From: Aegilops tauschii subsp. strangulata
Taxonomy: Eukaryota > Streptophyta > Magnoliopsida > Poales > Poaceae
Length of the DNA: 64,000 bases
Direction of reading: 5' to 3'
Assembly: GCF_002575655.3 (NCBI RefSeq)
Contig: NC_053036.3
Coordinates: 197,998,788 to 198,062,787, forward strand
Under the pieces are notes generated by a model. The model was given only the letters and a program-made list of their open reading frames with translations, was not told the origin of the DNA and ran no database searches. This document shows, in pieces, positions 47,530 through 58,873 of this stretch (the first letter of the stretch is position 1; every line of letters starts with the position of its first letter). Both the position numbers and the translations under genes were made by a program.

Positions 47530-47668
47530 TAGGGGGAGGTGGAGGGCGGCAGGCGCTCGCACGCTCCTCCTACTTCCACCGTCTTCTTCCCTCGCTCGTT
47601 CTCGCGACAGCGCCTCGCCGCCGTGCTCTTCCACCGCACGCTCCTCCGCTGCCGTGCTAGCTCTCGCC

Positions 47669-50600
47669 ATGCCTCCCCACGTAGAGCAGCTTGGCGGGGA
47701 TTGGGACGGCTCCATCGTCCATGACGACCACGTCAACTTCCTCCGCGACACGCGGCGGCTGCCCGGCGCGGACAAAGTGGAGGTCCGCCTCGCGCCGGCG
47801 AAGGAGATCTCGCCGAGGCCGCAGGAGGGCGAGCGGGTGGTCTTCCACTCGCACTTCTTGCGCGGCTTCAGCCTGCCAGTGAGTGCCTTCTTCCGCTCCT
47901 GGCTCGAATTCTATCAGCTCCAGCCGCACCATCTCACCCCCAACGCGGTGGTGCTGCTGTCCGCCTTCGTCACCTTGTGCGAGGGCTACCTCGGCGTCCT
48001 CCCCACCCTTGAGCTCTGGGGGGAGTTCTTCCAGTCGAAGCTGGGCACGCACATGCGGGGCGTGCCGGCTCAGACTGGCGCCTTCATTGCGTCGCGGAGA
48101 TCGGCCGCCGACAACCCCTTCCTCGTCATCACGCTGATCCAATCGGTGAAGAAGTGGCATAAGTCATACTTCTACGTGCGGAACATCGCTCCGCGGGGCG
48201 ACTACATCAACCTGCCGGCTTACGTAGCCGGCCCACCGGCGGGCAGGCTGCCCTAGTGGTCCTTCCGGGCTGTGACGCTGTCGCAGGCAGGAAACGCCGC
48301 CATCGCCCGACTGCGGGTGATGGTCCAGTCGGAGGGCCTAACGGGGCCCGATCTTCTGGCTGCGTTCGTCACGCGCCGGGTTCTTTCGCTCTAGAGCCGG
48401 CCTCATCTGATCTGTCAGATGAGCGGCCAGCTCGATCCGAGCCGCATGTGCACCAAGGAGATGCCGCGCCACGAGGTCGCCTACATGGTGAATTACCTCG
48501 CAAACTGCCAACTCACTGAAGATTGGCAGTTCGGCAAGGAGCCGTATAGCCGAGCCAATCCTCCGCCTACGGTACGCTCCCCTTGTCTCTTTTTCTCTCT
48601 CTCTCTCTCAGCCTTGTTGCCGAGTATCTCTTGGCCGACTCTGACTTAGTCGGCTTGTTCTTCGACAGAGCCCTCTGCTTCGGCCGGCCGGCGGGTCAGA
48701 CGCGGAGCGTCGCTTCGTCCCCGACCGGACCGAACACGACCTGGAGGACCCCGACCTGGGGGCGGTCCATATGGACGACGCCGTCGAGCCGGCCGGTGGC
48801 CAAGCCGGCGGCGAAGCAGGCGGCTCCGGGTTCACCGCTACCTTCGACGACTGGCCGGACGAGGATGAAGCCGAAGCCGTCCCGCGTCGCCAGCCGGCAT
48901 CCGGACGTGGCGCGGGCTCCTCCGGCGCGCAGCCTGCTCGGGGTGGAGGCCAGAAGCGCCGTGCCGCCCAGGGCTTGTTCGGCAGCCGAACGAAGAAACC
49001 CAGGGGCGGGGCGGCAGCCACCAGGCGGGAAGAGGCGGCCGCGAAGGCGGCTCGCTTTCGCAAAGTGGTGAAGCAGCCGCAGACCGTGTCGGCGTAAGTT
49101 CTCTTTCTCTATGTACTCTCTTTCTTTCTTTTCTTTGGTGGTTCTTGAACTCTCGTCTTTTTCTTCGACGATCAGAGCTCCGCTGTCTCTTGAGCGGGCG
49201 GCCGCTGGCTCCGTCGTCGAGTCGCCAAGGGGCTCTAAGAGCACCACCCGCCGCGTGGACCCCCGCGCCGACCTCCAGGAGGCGACGGAAAGGAATGCGC
49301 GGGAGGTGCGGGAGGAGCAGGAGGCACGGGAGGCGGAGGCACGGAAGGCAGCCGCCGCCCAGGCGGCTCGGGAGGAAGAGGCGGCGAAGGCGCTCGCCGA
49401 GGCCGCAGCCAAGGCCCAGGCAGAGGCTGAGGCCGCGGCGGTGGCAGGGGAGGCCTTGATGGTCACCCCCCTGCGCGTCATGGCGCCTGGGGACGTGGAG
49501 CCCTCGCCAGGGGGAGCCAGCGGTTCCCAGCCGGGGCTGGGAGGAAGCGGCGACGACGTCATCATTTTGGAGAAGGGGCCGGAGCCGACCCCGCCAACTG
49601 GGGCGGCCCAAGGCGGTCGGCCTGATCCGCCGCCTGCACAGTCGGCGGAGGGCGAGCCGGCCGCGGGGGCTGAGGTGGCGGTCCGGGTTCCGCCAAGCCG
49701 GCGTGCGGGGAAGGCCGCGTCGGAGCCGCAGAAGGCCGCGTCGGAGCCACAACCGGCCGTGGGCTCCAGCTCGTCGGCTCGAGATGCGGAGGCGGCCAGC
49801 GCTACCTCGGGGTGGACGCCAGGCGGAGGGACAGCTGTAGTGAACGTGGCTGCACAAGACGTCCGGACCCGGCTCCAAAGCCAAGCCGCGGCGCTGAGGC
49901 AGTTCACCGACGAATTCCTCGCAACGCGGGCAGCCATCCGGGTTAGTACTCCCGTCTTGTTTCTTCTTGACTTTGCTTTTTTCTTGATCTTGATTTCTCT
50001 TCTTGATCTTGATTTCTCTCGTGTGGGCGCGTCAGCGCACCCACTGGGTGTAGTCCCCGAGTTCCGAGTCGGCTGCTGAGCAGGCGGCTTGGAACTTCTT
50101 GGAGGTTTTGTCTTTGCTGTTTTTGTTCTCACTTCGGTCTTCTGTCCGTCTTGCAGGACTACCACAACCTCCGAGAGGCCGCCTTCAACTCCCAGGCTCG
50201 GGAGCTGACTCAGAAGACCGCCGACCTTACTGAGAGCCGAGGTATGTGACTTGATCTTTATCTCATGTGGGGGCGCGTCAGCGCACCCACTGGGTGTAGT
50301 CCCCGAGATTCGGGCCGACTGCTGAGCAGTCGGCTCGGATCTTCCTTGACGATTTCTTATTGTTCTTCTTCTTCTGCCGTCTCTGCAGCGGCCAACGCCA
50401 GTCTGAGGGCACAGCTGGGGGAGTCCCAGACTGCTCTTCGTGCCAAGGACGCCGAGCTCGCCGCCTTGCTGCAGGAGCGCGACCGCCTGGTCAAGAAGCT
50501 AGCCGACTAGGAGGAAAGCCACAAGGCGGCACTGAAGGCGGCGCAGGACCGCGAGGCCACTCTCCAGGACGAGTTCGAGACGGAGGCGGCCGGCTGGGCA

Positions 50601-51465
50601 GAGGCCAGGCAGACTCTGGTCTCCGGCTATGGCCAGATCGATCTGGTTGACGGTAAGCCGTCTATCTCTTCGTCCTTTCTTGCCATCTGCCACTTTGGCT
50701 TGTTTTCTGATTTTGGTGTTCTTCTCTTCCTTTCTTCTTCGCGCAGAGTATTTCCCTGGCTATTCGACTGCCGCCAACCAGGCCATCGAGGCCCGTCGCC
50801 AAGCGAAGAGGCAGGCCGGCTTCGAGATCTCGCCAACCGCCGGCCGCTCGCTGGAGAAACAGCTCCTGGCGATCCAGGCTCGCATCCAGCCGGCTCACCG
50901 GCTGCTCCGCCGGCTTCAACGTGCTGGGTCACAGGTCTTGGCCGCCCTCTGGCCCGGCCAAGTGGTCCCTCGCACCCCCAGTCGGACCGCCGACTGGCTG
51001 GAGGTGGCAGTCGGCCGCTTCGAGGCTTGGAAGGCCTCGGCGGCTCGCTCCGGCGCCAGGCGGGCGCTGGAGTTCGTCAAGGCCTGGTATCCTGGCCTGA
51101 ACCTGGAGCAGCTAGCTACCTGGGGGCAGCAAGCCGACACGGAGCTGGAGCCGGCGCGGCCGGCCATCATTCGGCGGGCTTCGGCGATTGCCGACTACAC
51201 CGACACCAGTGTCTTCGCCCCCGAGGTGGACGACAATGGAGTCGCCCAGCCGGAAGATTGGTTCGGGCTGGACCCGGCATACGGCGAGGACTCGGCGGAG
51301 GAGATCGACTCCAGCGACGAGGGCGAAGAGGAGGAGGAGGAGGGTGAAGACGCCGAGCCGGCTGATGGAGCAGCCGGCCAGCCTCAGCCTGACCGCGCCT
51401 CCAGCACTACGTCGCGCGCGAGTGCGTCTCCTGCCGCCGGAGGTGGTCAAGCCGGGACCCGCTAG
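47669..51465 (+). pseudogene. Gypsy-D antisense gene: Transposase_28-type protein, six exons
   Basis: Exons 47669-48571, 48669-49093, 49176-49941, 50157-50241, 50389-50652 and 50747-51465 all have GT-AG borders. They join to one frame of 1,053 codons plus stop. Exon 1 (301 codons) holds the Transposase_28 domain (ERVVFHSHFLRGFSLPVSAFFRSWLEFYQLQPHHLTPNAVVLLSAFVTLCEGYLG region, roughly residues 50-110). Exon 2 has a basic QKRRAAQGLFGSRTKKPRGG tract. Exons 3-5 are Ala/Glu-rich coiled coil. Exon 6 ends in an acidic tail (SSDEGEEEEEEGEDAEP). The only faults seen are three in-frame TAGs at 48254, 48392 and 50508, each explained by CAG to TAG. The start is placed at MPPHVEQ because it aligns with the 301-codon exon of C. 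The 51 codons upstream read through the leader. Function unknown. Confidence 0.8.
50021..50350 (+). repeat. Duplicated intron block in the Gypsy-D antisense gene
   Basis: An ~80-bp block GGGCGCGTCAGCGCACCCAC followed by TGGGTGTAGTCCCCGAG and GGCTGCTGAGCAG-like text occurs in intron 3 (about 50024-50095) and again in intron 4 (about 50270-50345). CACCCACTGGGTGTA returns after the stop codon at 51598. Confidence 0.8.
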
Positions 51466-52258
51466 GCGGCCACTCCTTCAGCCGGCGAGGCCGCCTTCAC
51501 CGACCAGCTTGGCCTTCATGTCGCGCCCTAGTCTTCTTTCTTTTGTTTTCCTATCTTGTTACTTTTGAACAATGTTTGGTTAAGTCCGCACAATTCCACC
51601 CACTGGGTGTATTCAAACTTAAGTCTGTTGCCGGCCTGTTGGCGGCTTTTATGTATATATAGTTTATGCAATTTGGCCTTTCCTTGTACTTTTTGCTTTT
51701 TGTCCTTCTGCTTTTTCCTTTGCCGCCCTCCCTTGGTTGCCGCCTCCCCAGTCAAACAGTTGCTCTGCAATCTGTAGCCGGGGAGTGCCTGGCCGATTGG
51801 GGAGGGGGAAGTACTTTAGCTCTGCTGGACTTAAAGCTAAGTTTTTTAGGAAGCCGGCCAGCCGGCTGCTCTGGTAGCCGGCAGACATGTTTGGAGGCCG
51901 TCTCTTTGCTATATAGGTTAGTTGTTCCTTAGCCGTTTTTCGTGCAGGCGACCTGTCTGTCTTCTCTCTTGCTAGTCGGACAGTCAGTTCTTTGAGCTGC
52001 GACTTTCAACAAGAGAGGACTTGGGAGCCGGCGCACTACTTTTCTGACTTTAGGAAAAACTTGCGATATAGCTCAAGGCGGCCAGTCCCCGGGCCGACTA
52101 GTCGAACCCGGTGCCGGACAAAAATTCTAAATGTAATAATACATTCATGGATATGACACTAGTCATTCATAGATAAACAAAGGCAGTCCCCGAGTACTGT
52201 TCGGGGGGCCTGTTGGTTTGTGCTTAATACAAAAGGGGAGCGTGATACATACTGCTTT
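51466..52258. other. Gypsy-D spacer between convergent antisense gene and pol
   Basis: Non-coding, T/C-rich then AT-rich, with several GCCGGC words and AGTCCCCGRG phrases (52084, 52184). Presumed 3' untranslated regions of both transcripts. No gene seen. Confidence 0.6.
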
Positions 52259-55200
52259 TCAGCTGTAAAATCGTCTTAGGAGGTTTGCGTTCCATGGTCG
52301 CTCCGACTCCTTGCCGGAGTCGTCTCTCTTGCGTGCTCTTGGTTTTTGCACGTCGATCAAGTAGTAGGAATCATTGCCGAGTGCCTTGCTGACGACGAAG
52401 GGGCCTTCCCAAGGGGCCGAGAGCTTGTGCTGGCCGGCTGTTCGCTGGATCAGCCGGAGCACAAGGTCGCCCTCTTGGAAGGATCTTGGCTTGACCTTGC
52501 GGTTGTAGTAGCGGCGCAGCCCTTGCCGGTAGATGGCGGACCGGCTGAGGGCTAACGGCCGGCCTTCTTCCAGTAGGTCGACGCCGTCTTCTCTTGCTTC
52601 TTTGGCTTCCTCCTCCGTGTACATGGTGATCCGAGGCGAGTCGAACTCGATGTCTGTTGGGATGACAGCCTCGGCACCGTACACAAGGAAGAATGGAGTG
52701 AAGCCGGTTGACTTGTTGGGTTTGGTGCGCAGACTCCAGAGGACAGCCGGCAGCTCTTCGAGCCAGCAGCCGGCCGATCGCTCGAGTGGTACAACCAGTC
52801 GGGGCTTGATGCCGGAGAGGATGAGTCCATTTGCTCGCTCGACCTGGCCGTTTGACTGCGGGTGGGCAACGGATGCTAAGTCCAGTCGGATGCCCTGCGT
52901 CGCGCAGAAACGTGCCAGTGCACCTTTGGCGAAGTTCGTGCCGTTGTCGGTGATGATGCTGTGCGGCACGCCGTACCGAGTAGTGATGTCGGTGATGAAT
53001 GTTACGGCAGTCGGCCCGTTCAGCTTCTTAATCGGCTTGGCTTCGATCCACTTTGTGAACTTGTCCACAGCAACGAGTAGATGTGTCAAGCCGCCGCGGG
53101 CTGTCTTGAAAGGGCCTACCATGTCCAGTCCCCAGACGGCAAAAGGCCAGGTGAGGGGAATGGCCTTGAGTGCAGAAGCCGGCAGGTGTTGCTTGGAACT
53201 AAAAACTTGGCATCCTCTGCAGCTCTTGACTATTTCTTTAGCATCCTCCAAGGCAGTCGGCCAGAAGAAACCATGGCGGAAAGCCTTGGCCACAAGGGAT
53301 CTTGAGGCTGCGTGGTGGCCGCATTCGCCTTGGTGGATGTCTTTGAGGATTGCCACTCCTTTTTCTGGCTCGACGCAACGCTGGAAGACTCCAGTGACGC
53401 TGCGCTTCACAAGCTCCCTGTTGATTATTGTGTATGCTGCGGCTCGTCGTTGCACTAGTCTTGCTGAGATCTCATCAGCCGGCAGCTCTCTGCTAACTAG
53501 GAACTTGAGGATGGGCAGGGCCCATGAGGGAGCTGTGACTTCTTCTTCTGTTAATGTGGCCACCATGACTCGGGTGGGTGGGTTGGGTGTTGAATTGGAG
53601 TCGGCCACCGCTTCTTGTGTCGTTGCAGTCCCCGGGCCGACTGCTGCAGTCCCCGAGCTGGATTCTGAAGTCCCCGTGCCGGGTGCGACTACGGCAGTCC
53701 CCGGGCCAGTCGTCGAGGTCCCCGTGCCGCCTGCGGGATTTCTCCAGTCGGATCCGGCTGTTTCTGGCACAGGCGGTACGAAGATGGAATCCGACTCTGG
53801 AGATGGCTTGATGGACGGCTTGAGGAGGCGCTGGAGGGAGACGCCAGTCGGTATGGCTTGTCGGGTAGAGCCGATCCGTGCTAGGGCATCTGCTTGGTCG
53901 TTGTCGGCCCTTGGCACGTGAACGAACTCGCACCCTTCGAAGTATCTGCTCATCTATTGGACGAGAAAACGGTAGCTCGCCATGTTCGCGTCCTTGGCGT
54001 CCCAGTCGCCAGATGATTGCTGGACCACTAAGTCGGAGTCGCCGTAGCACAGGATCCGGCGTATACCAAGCTCTTTGGCTAGCCGGAGCCCATGTACGAG
54101 CGCCTCGTACTCGGCCACGTTGTTGGAGGCGGCGAAGTGGATCTGCAGCGTGTACTTGAGCTTGTCGCCTTTGGGAGAGGTGAGGACGATGCCGGCTCCC
54201 AAGCCGGTGCGCATCTTGGACCCGTCAAAGTGCATCCGCCAATGGGTAGAGTCGGGAGCCGGCGGTAAGTACTGGGTCTCGGCCCAGTCGACGAGGAAGT
54301 CGGCCAATGCTTGCGACTTGATGGCGGTGCGGGGTTGATAGAAGATCGTGTAGGGCGCCAAGGCAATGGCCCATTTGGCCACCCGGCCGGATGCATCCCG
54401 GCTGCCTATGATCTCGGCGAGCGGGGCAGTGCACACGACCGTGATGGGGTGCTCTTGGAAGTAGGGCTTCAATTTCTTGGCAGCGAAGTACACCCCATAG
54501 CACATCTTTTGGTAGTGCGGGTAGTTTTGCTTTGAGCTGGATAGTACTTTGCTGAGATAGTAGACCGGCCTCTGGACCAGCTGGGCTCGGCCTTCCTCCG
54601 GGCGCTGGACCACAACAACAGTGCTGACGACTCGGCTAGTCGCGGCGATGTAGAGGAGCATGGGCTCCTTCTCAGTCAGCGCAGCTAGGACATGCGGAGT
54701 GGTCAACATTTTCTTCAACTCATGGAAGGCTTGGTCGGCTTGATCATTCCACTCAAAGTGAGTGGACTTCTTCATGAGTCGGTATAGGGGGAGAGCCTTT
54801 TCTCCTAGTCGGCTGATAAAACGATTCAGGGAGGCTAAGCAGCCAGTGAACTTCTGCACATCTCGCAGCTTGGTGGGAATCTCCATCCTCTCGATGGCCT
54901 TGATCTTGACGGGGTTGCACTCAATGCCGCGTTCGGAGACCAGGAAGCCTAGCAGCTGGCCGGCTGGCACTCCGAACACGCACTTCTCGGGGTTGAGCTT
55001 GATCTGGAATAGGCGCAAGTTGGCAAATGTTTCTTTCAGGTCTTCCAGCAAGGTACCGCGCTTCTCTGTCTTCACCACAATGTCGTCTACATAGACATGG
55101 GCATTTCTGCCGAATTGTTTCAAGAGACATTTCTGCATGCAACGCTGAAAAGTGGCACCGGCATTTCTCAAGCCGAATGTCATTGTCAGGTAGCAGAAAG

Positions 55201-58200
55201 CTCCAAAGGGTGTGATGAAGGCAGTCTTCAGGCGGTCAGCCGGGTCCAACTTGATCTGATGATACCCTGAGTATGCATCCAAAAAACTTAACAGCTCGCA
55301 TCCGGCTGTGGAGTCTATCACTTGATCAATCCGTGGCAGAGCAAACGGATCCTTTGGGCAGGCCTTGTTCAAACTCGTGTAGTCTATACACATGCGCCAC
55401 TTGTTATTCTTCTTCAGAACCAGAACTGGGTTGGCAAGCCATTCTGGAAAGAACACTTCCATGATAAAGCCGGCGGCAAGGAGCCGGGCTATCTCTTCTC
55501 CCACGATTCTTCGCTTCTCTTCTGATAGTCGGCGGAGGGGCTGCTTGACCGGCTTCGCATCATCTCGGACGTGTAGCTTGTGCTCGGCGAAATCCTTCGG
55601 GACACCCGGCATGTCCTTTGGGGACCATGCAAAGATGTCTCGATTCTCACGGAGGAAGTCGACGAGCTCGCCTTCCTATTTACTGTCCAAGTTCGCCCCA
55701 ATCACGGCGAACCTCTCCGGGTTCTCCGGGTCCAGAGGTATCTTCTTCGTCTCTTTTGCAGGCTGGAAGGAGCCCTGCGCATCACAATCCTTGGGGTTGG
55801 GGGACAAGGCCGGCTGTTTGCCGGCCATGGCCACAACCCGTTCCAACATCTTCTTCTCTTCTGCCACCACGAGGGACTCGGCCAGCCGGCTGCTGGCCAT
55901 GGCACACTCGATGGAGTTCTTGTAGTCGCCGGCTACCGTGATGATCCCCTTCGAGCTCGGCATCTTCATCTTCAGGTAGGCGTAGTGGGGCACAGCCATG
56001 AACTTGGCCAAAGCAGGTCGGCCAAGCAGTGCATGATAGGGGCTCTCCAAATCCACTACCTCGAACCATATTGCTTCCCGGCGAAAATGATCTTTGTCTC
56101 CGAAGAGAACATCCATTTTGATCTTGCCGATTGGAGAGCAAGATAGGCCGGGTACGATACCATGGAAGACGGTGCGGCTTGGCATGAGCTGCTTCGCTTT
56201 GATGTTCAGCTTGTCCATGGTATCGCGGTACAGTATGTTGATACTGCTTCCGCCGTCTATCAAGACGCGGGAAAATCTGGCAGCTCGCCTCTCCGTCGCA
56301 AGGGTGACGTCCAAGACCATAGCATAGGAGCCAGGCGAAGGCATCACCTCTGGGTGGTCGGCCTGGCTCCAGCTGATTGGCTTTTCCGACCAGTGCATGA
56401 ACTCGGCGGTGCTAGAGGCGACCGCATTCACTTCTTGGTGCTGTCGGCGTCGGCTGCGCTTGTCGTCGGCTTGACTAGTGAAGACGACGTAGGCGTCGTG
56501 CGCTTCGGGGAACTCGTCTTGGATGGCGCCGACTGCTGGCCGAGCCGCCGGCTGCTGGGGGGCTGGAGGCGGCTGGCCGGGAGGCGGAGGCGGCAACATT
56601 CCCTCACCCTTGGTGATGCGGGTGAGCCAGTGGCATTTCCGGGTTGTGTGGTTGGACGGCTTCGCGCCGCTGTGGAACTTGCAGGGGGCATCGAGTGCTT
56701 GTTCGTAGGAGAAAGACGGCTGCCAGGGCGGCCGGCCACCCTTCTTCTTGGGAGCGGGCCGCTCTTCGGGCTGCTCGTCTTCAACTGTGGCCACCTGCCG
56801 ACTGGAGGAAGTCGGCATGGGGCCCTTGCGCTTGTGGTCGTTCTGGTAGGGGCGCCGATTAGGGTTGCCAGCCGGCGTCTTGGGGGCCGGAGCAATTACT
56901 TTCCCCGAGGCGTCCACTCGGAGCTCGGTCTTCATTGAGGAGTCGGCAGTGGCGTACTTGTCGGCGGTGATCAGCAACTCGTCGAGGGTAGCCGGCTCGT
57001 CGCAGAGGAGTCGGTGCTTGAGGAGGGTGCCCTCTCGGCACCCGGCGGTGAAGTACTCGATGGCCTGGACCTCGTGCACTCCCTCGCAGGAGTTGCGGAG
57101 CTCGGCCCATCGCGTGAGGTAGTCGCGGGTCGACTCGTTGGGCTCCTGGACGCAGAGGGAGAGCTGGCGAGGCTTGGGAGGCCGCTTGTAGGTGCTGGTG
57201 AAGTTGCGGACGAAAACTTCGGTGAAGTCCAGCCAACTGTTGATGCTGTAGGGCTTGAGGCTGTTGAGCCATGTGCGCGCCGTGCCTTGCAGCATGAGGG
57301 GGACGTACTTCACGGCGACGCGCCGATTGCCGTTGGCTATGCTGACGGCCGTGGAGTAGTCGATGAGCCAATCTTCCAGCTTCACCGAGCCGTTGTACTT
57401 GGGCGTGTCTCTGGGGAGCGAGAACCCTTTGGGGAAGGGCTCGTCGCGGATGCGGGGGCCAAAGCATGGCGGGCCGACATCGTCTTCTTCTTCTAACGCC
57501 AAGGATCGAGCAAGGCGGTCGATCCTGTGGCGGGCGTCGTTCTCGCCGACTCCTTCTCGGCGGCCGAGTCGGTCGCCAAGAGTCGGGTGCGTGATAGGCG
57601 GCGGAGTGAGGCGTCTTTCTCTTCGAGGCGGGGGAGGAGGCTGATTTCCTTGGTGCTCTACAGCTCGAGGGCGGCCATCCGCGTCGCGCTCGATGGTGAT
57701 GCGAGTCCGGCTGCGGCTGGCAGTCGGCTCCTTGTCTTTCTTCTGGCGCGCGCCGCTCGCAGTCGGCGAGCGGGACGTCGCGGCGTGCTCCCTGCGCGGG
57801 GGATGACTATCAGCACGGGCGCCGGCTTCGTGCCGTTCTGCAGCCGCGTCGATCAGCTGCTGGATCCGTCTTGTCATGTAGGGGAGCTCGTCGGCTCCCA
57901 GCCCATTGAGCTCCTCTGCAGCCGCCTGAGCGGCTCGCAGATTCTCGAGCGGGGTGGCGTAGATGGGGTGATATGCGCCCAGCATGCTGGCAACGGCTGC
58001 GCCACGCTTCTGGACGAAGCCGGCTCGGCTCCGGCCGCTAGGTGGCGGCGTGCCGAAGGCGGCGCGGTCGACTTCGCGCTGGTGGGCCTCGGTGAGGCGT
58101 CTCATCGAGGCTATCTTCTTGCCCTCCGCGATGAGGGCAAGGCGGCGTGCCTCCAGGGTCTCGGCGTCGGCGTCGGCCGGGATGGGGACGGAGAGGTCGT

Positions 58201-58873
58201 GCATCGCCGCTTGCTGAGCGTCGCGGGCATTCTCGCCCGAGTTGGAGACGTGGCTGATGACCAGCACTTCGGTGACAACGCTGCTGCCGCTGTCAGCTCG
58301 AGGGAGGGGGTCGTCGAAGACCACCACGTCGGAGGGGTAGGCGTCAAGCGACGCAGTGTCGGAGTCGATGAGCATCGGGTCGGTGGAGCCGACAGACTCC
58401 ATGTCCGCAGCAGGCTCGCTGGAGACGTGAAGTTGGTCGAGGAGGCTGACGAGGCGGCTCTCGGGGTAATCGGTGCCTGTGTCGGACGCAGGCTCGTCGG
58501 AGATGCGAGTCTCGCCGAGCAGATCGGCGAGGCGGCTCGCTGCGCAGGCGTCGTCGACACCTTGCAGCGTGTTGAGGCAAACGCCATCGGGCGCAGCAGG
58601 CTGGCTGCGCTCGCGGGGGAGGAAGAGGGTTCCCGTCCAGAACAGGTCTCCGGACGACGGTGCACCTGGCCCCACGGTGGGCGCCAAATGTCGGGTGGTT
58701 GGTGCGACATATGCCAAGGGATGGCTTATCATTGTGGGAGCCAATAAAACGTCGCCGGTGCCTGGAAACGGGATGAGGCAAAGACATGCACGCCGGCGAA
58801 TCTTACCCAGGTTCGGGGCTCTCCGAGGAGATAACACCCCTAGTCCTGCTCTGCGGGGTCTCCGCATGATCAC
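52259..58873 (-). pseudogene. Gypsy-D gag-protease-RT-RNaseH-aRNaseH-integrase polyprotein
   Basis: A single 2,205-codon frame with two internal TAGs. It opens at ATG 58873 inside the 5' LTR and reads through the PBS (LAPTVGP). Gag capsid region: about 57430-57080 (LEDWLIDYSTAVSI... TARTWLNSLKPYSINSWLDF... RDYLTRWAELRNSC). Protease: DGGSSINILYRDTM (about 56260). TAG at 55676-55678 in context AAA TAG GAA, as in B and C. RT: DYTSLNKACPKDPFALPRID, YVDD intact (about 55082). Archaeal-type RNase H: MHFDGSKMRTGLGAG, NNVAEYEALVHGL, YGDSDLVVQQSSG, NDQADALARIGS, split by TAG at 53954-53956 (expected CAG). Integrase: HQGECGHHAAS...CRGCQVF, GLDMVGPF, IITDNGTN, SNGQVERANG, and a C-terminal GPFVV domain. 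No frameshifts were seen, so only one or two codons separate it from an intact element. Confidence 0.93.
58669..58687 (-). promoter_or_regulatory. Gypsy-D primer binding site
   Basis: Minus strand TGGCGCCCACCGTGGGGCC begins 1-2 nt inside the 5' LTR. It resembles the plant tRNA-Lys 3' end complement (TGGCGCCCA...GTGGGGC). The same sequence is present in B, C and, split by D, in E. Confidence 0.75.

Noticed and set aside
48696..50165. 489-codon open frame on the minus strand of the Gypsy-D antisense gene
   Set aside because: It is the GC-rich mirror of well-supported plus-strand exons, crosses their introns, and has low-complexity Ala/Ser/Arg content with no domain.
52533..53921. 462-codon plus-strand open frame opposite integrase
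   Set aside because: The minus strand here encodes conserved aRNase H and integrase motifs; the plus frame is their shadow.
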